Below are positions 6,272 through 7,162 of a stretch of 7,162 nucleotides of DNA, in pieces (position 1 is the first letter of the stretch; the number at the start of each line of letters is the position of its first letter). Where the stretch lies: assembly GCA_024278155.1 (NCBI GenBank), contig JAJRTT010000040.1, forward strand, positions 1-7,162, read 5' to 3'. The position numbers and the translations under genes are program-made. The stretch is from Bacteroidota bacterium. Lineage in GTDB: Bacteria > Bacteroidota > Bacteroidia > Bacteroidales > JAADJA01. The notes beneath the pieces are model-generated. The model had not been told where the DNA came from, did not search any database, and saw only the letters and a program-made list of their open reading frames with translations.

Positions 6272-6934
6272 ATGAGGTTTAGCATACATAAAGAGGGTTA
6301 TCCCGTAATTATTCTTGTTCTTTTTCTTTTACTTACGATTGTCCTCGTACTCAATATTATATTTCCCGAGCAAACTATTTATCATTATTTGCTTTATTTG
6401 ACCGGAATCGTTTTTTATTTTTTCGTTGTCCGGTTTTTCAGGGATCCCATAAGGGAAGTTGTCCCGGATAGGGATATTGTTATAAGTGGTGCCGATGGAA
6501 AAGTTGTTGTGATAGAGGAGGTGGAAGAAAAGGAGTACTTCAAAGGAAAACGCCGACAGGTTTCTGTTTTTATGTCGCCCACCGATATACATGTGAACTG
6601 GTTCCCGGTTTCGGGGGAAATAAAATATTACAAACACAACCCCGGTTTCTATTTCATTGCATCCAAGCCAAAATCCTCCGAAGAAAACGAACGGACGACC
6701 GTGGTGGTGGAAACAGAAGGCCAAAAAGAAATCATGTTCAGGCAAATTGCCGGGACCGTTGCCCGCCGGATCGTTTGTTATGCCAAAGAAGGAAATTATG
6801 TGGAACAGGGCGATGAGCTGGGCATTATCAAATTCGGATCCCGCTATGATCTTTTCCTGCCGCTCGATGCCAAGATCGAAGTGGAATTGGGGCAAAAGGT
6901 AACAGGTTGCGAAACTATAATTGCGAGGTTTTAA
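6272..6934 (+). CDS. psd: Phosphatidylserine decarboxylase, short (archaeal-like) type
   Basis: Psd decarboxylates phosphatidylserine to phosphatidylethanolamine at the inner membrane and uses a pyruvoyl cofactor made by self-cleavage. The 220-residue protein is the short form related to archaetidylserine decarboxylase. It has two N-terminal membrane segments (about 11-30 and 38-56), then FFRDP (55-59), GADGKVV (73-79, with the likely catalytic Asp75), and FMSPTDIHVNW (100-110, His107). It has FRQIAGTVARRIV (156-168) and the cleavage site in FGSRYDLFLP (188-197). Cleavage between Gly189 and Ser190 would give a 189-residue beta and a 31-residue alpha chain. Self-cleavage here is inferred from the family. 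It is the last gene of the operon; pssA, which often follows psd, is not in the window. Confidence 0.93.
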   Translation: MRFSIHKEGYPVIILVLFLLLTIVLVLNIIFPEQTIYHYLLYLTGIVFYFFVVRFFRDPIREVVPDRDIVISGADGKVVVIEEVEEKEYFKGKRRQVSVFMSPTDIHVNWFPVSGEIKYYKHNPGFYFIASKPKSSEENERTTVVVETEGQKEIMFRQIAGTVARRIVCYAKEGNYVEQGDELGIIKFGSRYDLFLPLDAKIEVELGQKVTGCETIIARF

Positions 6935-6940
6935 GATACT

Positions 6941-7008
6941 GCCAAGGATTTGTGAAAAAGACAATATTGGAAATAGTTCTTTTGACAAAATTAAAATTAA
7001 TCCTTAGC
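6941..7008. repeat. Imperfect inverted repeat between convergent psd and the minus-strand gene
   Basis: GCCAAGGATT (6941-6950) and AATCCTTAGC (6999-7008) pair over 10 bases with one mismatch, which becomes a G-U pair in minus-strand RNA. Inside, AAAAGA (6956-6961) pairs with TCTTTT (6978-6983) around CAATATTG. No T tract follows on either strand, so it is not a standard terminator. It may still act as a two-way transcript end or RNA-stabilising hairpin. Confidence 0.4.
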
Positions 7009-7011
7009 TGA

Positions 7012-7162
7012 TTAGTTTCCACTAAGTATTTTTCCCTCCTTTACAATCTCCCTACAAATAAAACCGGCGGCATCGCCATCCCCGAAGACAGAAGGGAAGC
7101 GGAGTTCCTCTATTCCCATGAAATGTTCATAAGCTGCCACTATCCTGTCCCTGTCGGAATCG
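7012..7162 (-). CDS. C-terminal end of a probable UDP-N-acetylglucosamine 2-epimerase (WecB-like), partial
   Basis: An open minus-strand frame enters from the right edge and stops with TAA at 7014-7012, leaving 49 visible residues. DSDRDRIVAAYEHFM followed by FPSVFGDGDAAGFICREIV resembles the end of non-hydrolysing UDP-GlcNAc 2-epimerases, where a (G/T)D-x-x-RIV helix precedes a conserved (Y/F)GDG(x)A loop and the last helix. That enzyme makes UDP-ManNAc for surface polysaccharides. The match rests on a short piece, so a related GT-B-fold sugar enzyme is possible. It is convergent to psd and not part of that operon. Confidence 0.6.
   Translation of the reverse strand, partial: DSDRDRIVAAYEHFMGIEELRFPSVFGDGDAAGFICREIVKEGKILSGN

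Noticed and set aside
6329..6988. 219-codon open frame on the minus strand over psd
   Set aside because: It is antisense to a clear psd gene and has no recognisable domain.

Overview
The window looks like a chromosomal housekeeping segment of a Bacteroidota bacterium. The gene order (pyrE, SRPBCC protein, divergent birA, rsfS, ftsH, LUD protein, DUF2007, cdsA, psd) and the protein sequences fit that phylum. So do the Bacteroidota-type promoter words (TAnnTTTG, especially TACTTTTGC just before rsfS) and the general lack of strong Shine-Dalgarno sequences. The class cannot be settled from this window alone. I see no mobile element, CRISPR array, tRNA or rRNA.

Layout. Positions 1-445 hold the 3' part of pyrE (pyrimidine synthesis), possibly followed by a weak terminator. 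An AT-rich spacer follows, then a small SRPBCC-fold protein at 698-1099. Its stop codon overlaps, tail to tail, that of birA (biotin-protein ligase, minus strand, 1096-1866). The interval 1867-2013 is a divergent control region. It has promoter-like words facing both ways and a pair of near-identical semi-palindromes on either side of the likely rsfS promoter.

From 2014 to 6934 six genes run on the plus strand with short gaps (41, 17, 12, 5 and 1 nt), which suggests one operon. They are rsfS (ribosome silencing factor), ftsH (membrane AAA+ zinc protease), a LutC/YkgG-type LUD protein, a small DUF2007 protein, cdsA (CDP-diacylglycerol synthase, apparently starting at TTG) and psd (short phosphatidylserine decarboxylase). 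After a 77-nt spacer with an imperfect inverted repeat, a minus-strand gene enters from the right edge. Only its last 49 codons are visible, and they resemble the C-terminus of a WecB-type UDP-GlcNAc 2-epimerase.

Together the plus-strand cluster joins ribosome dormancy, membrane-protein quality control and phospholipid head-group synthesis. The two small proteins of unknown role between ftsH and cdsA could work in that setting. Apart from the promoter region and some sequence oddities (BirA loop, TTG start, no pssA beside psd), this is an ordinary core region. I found no convincing new system.
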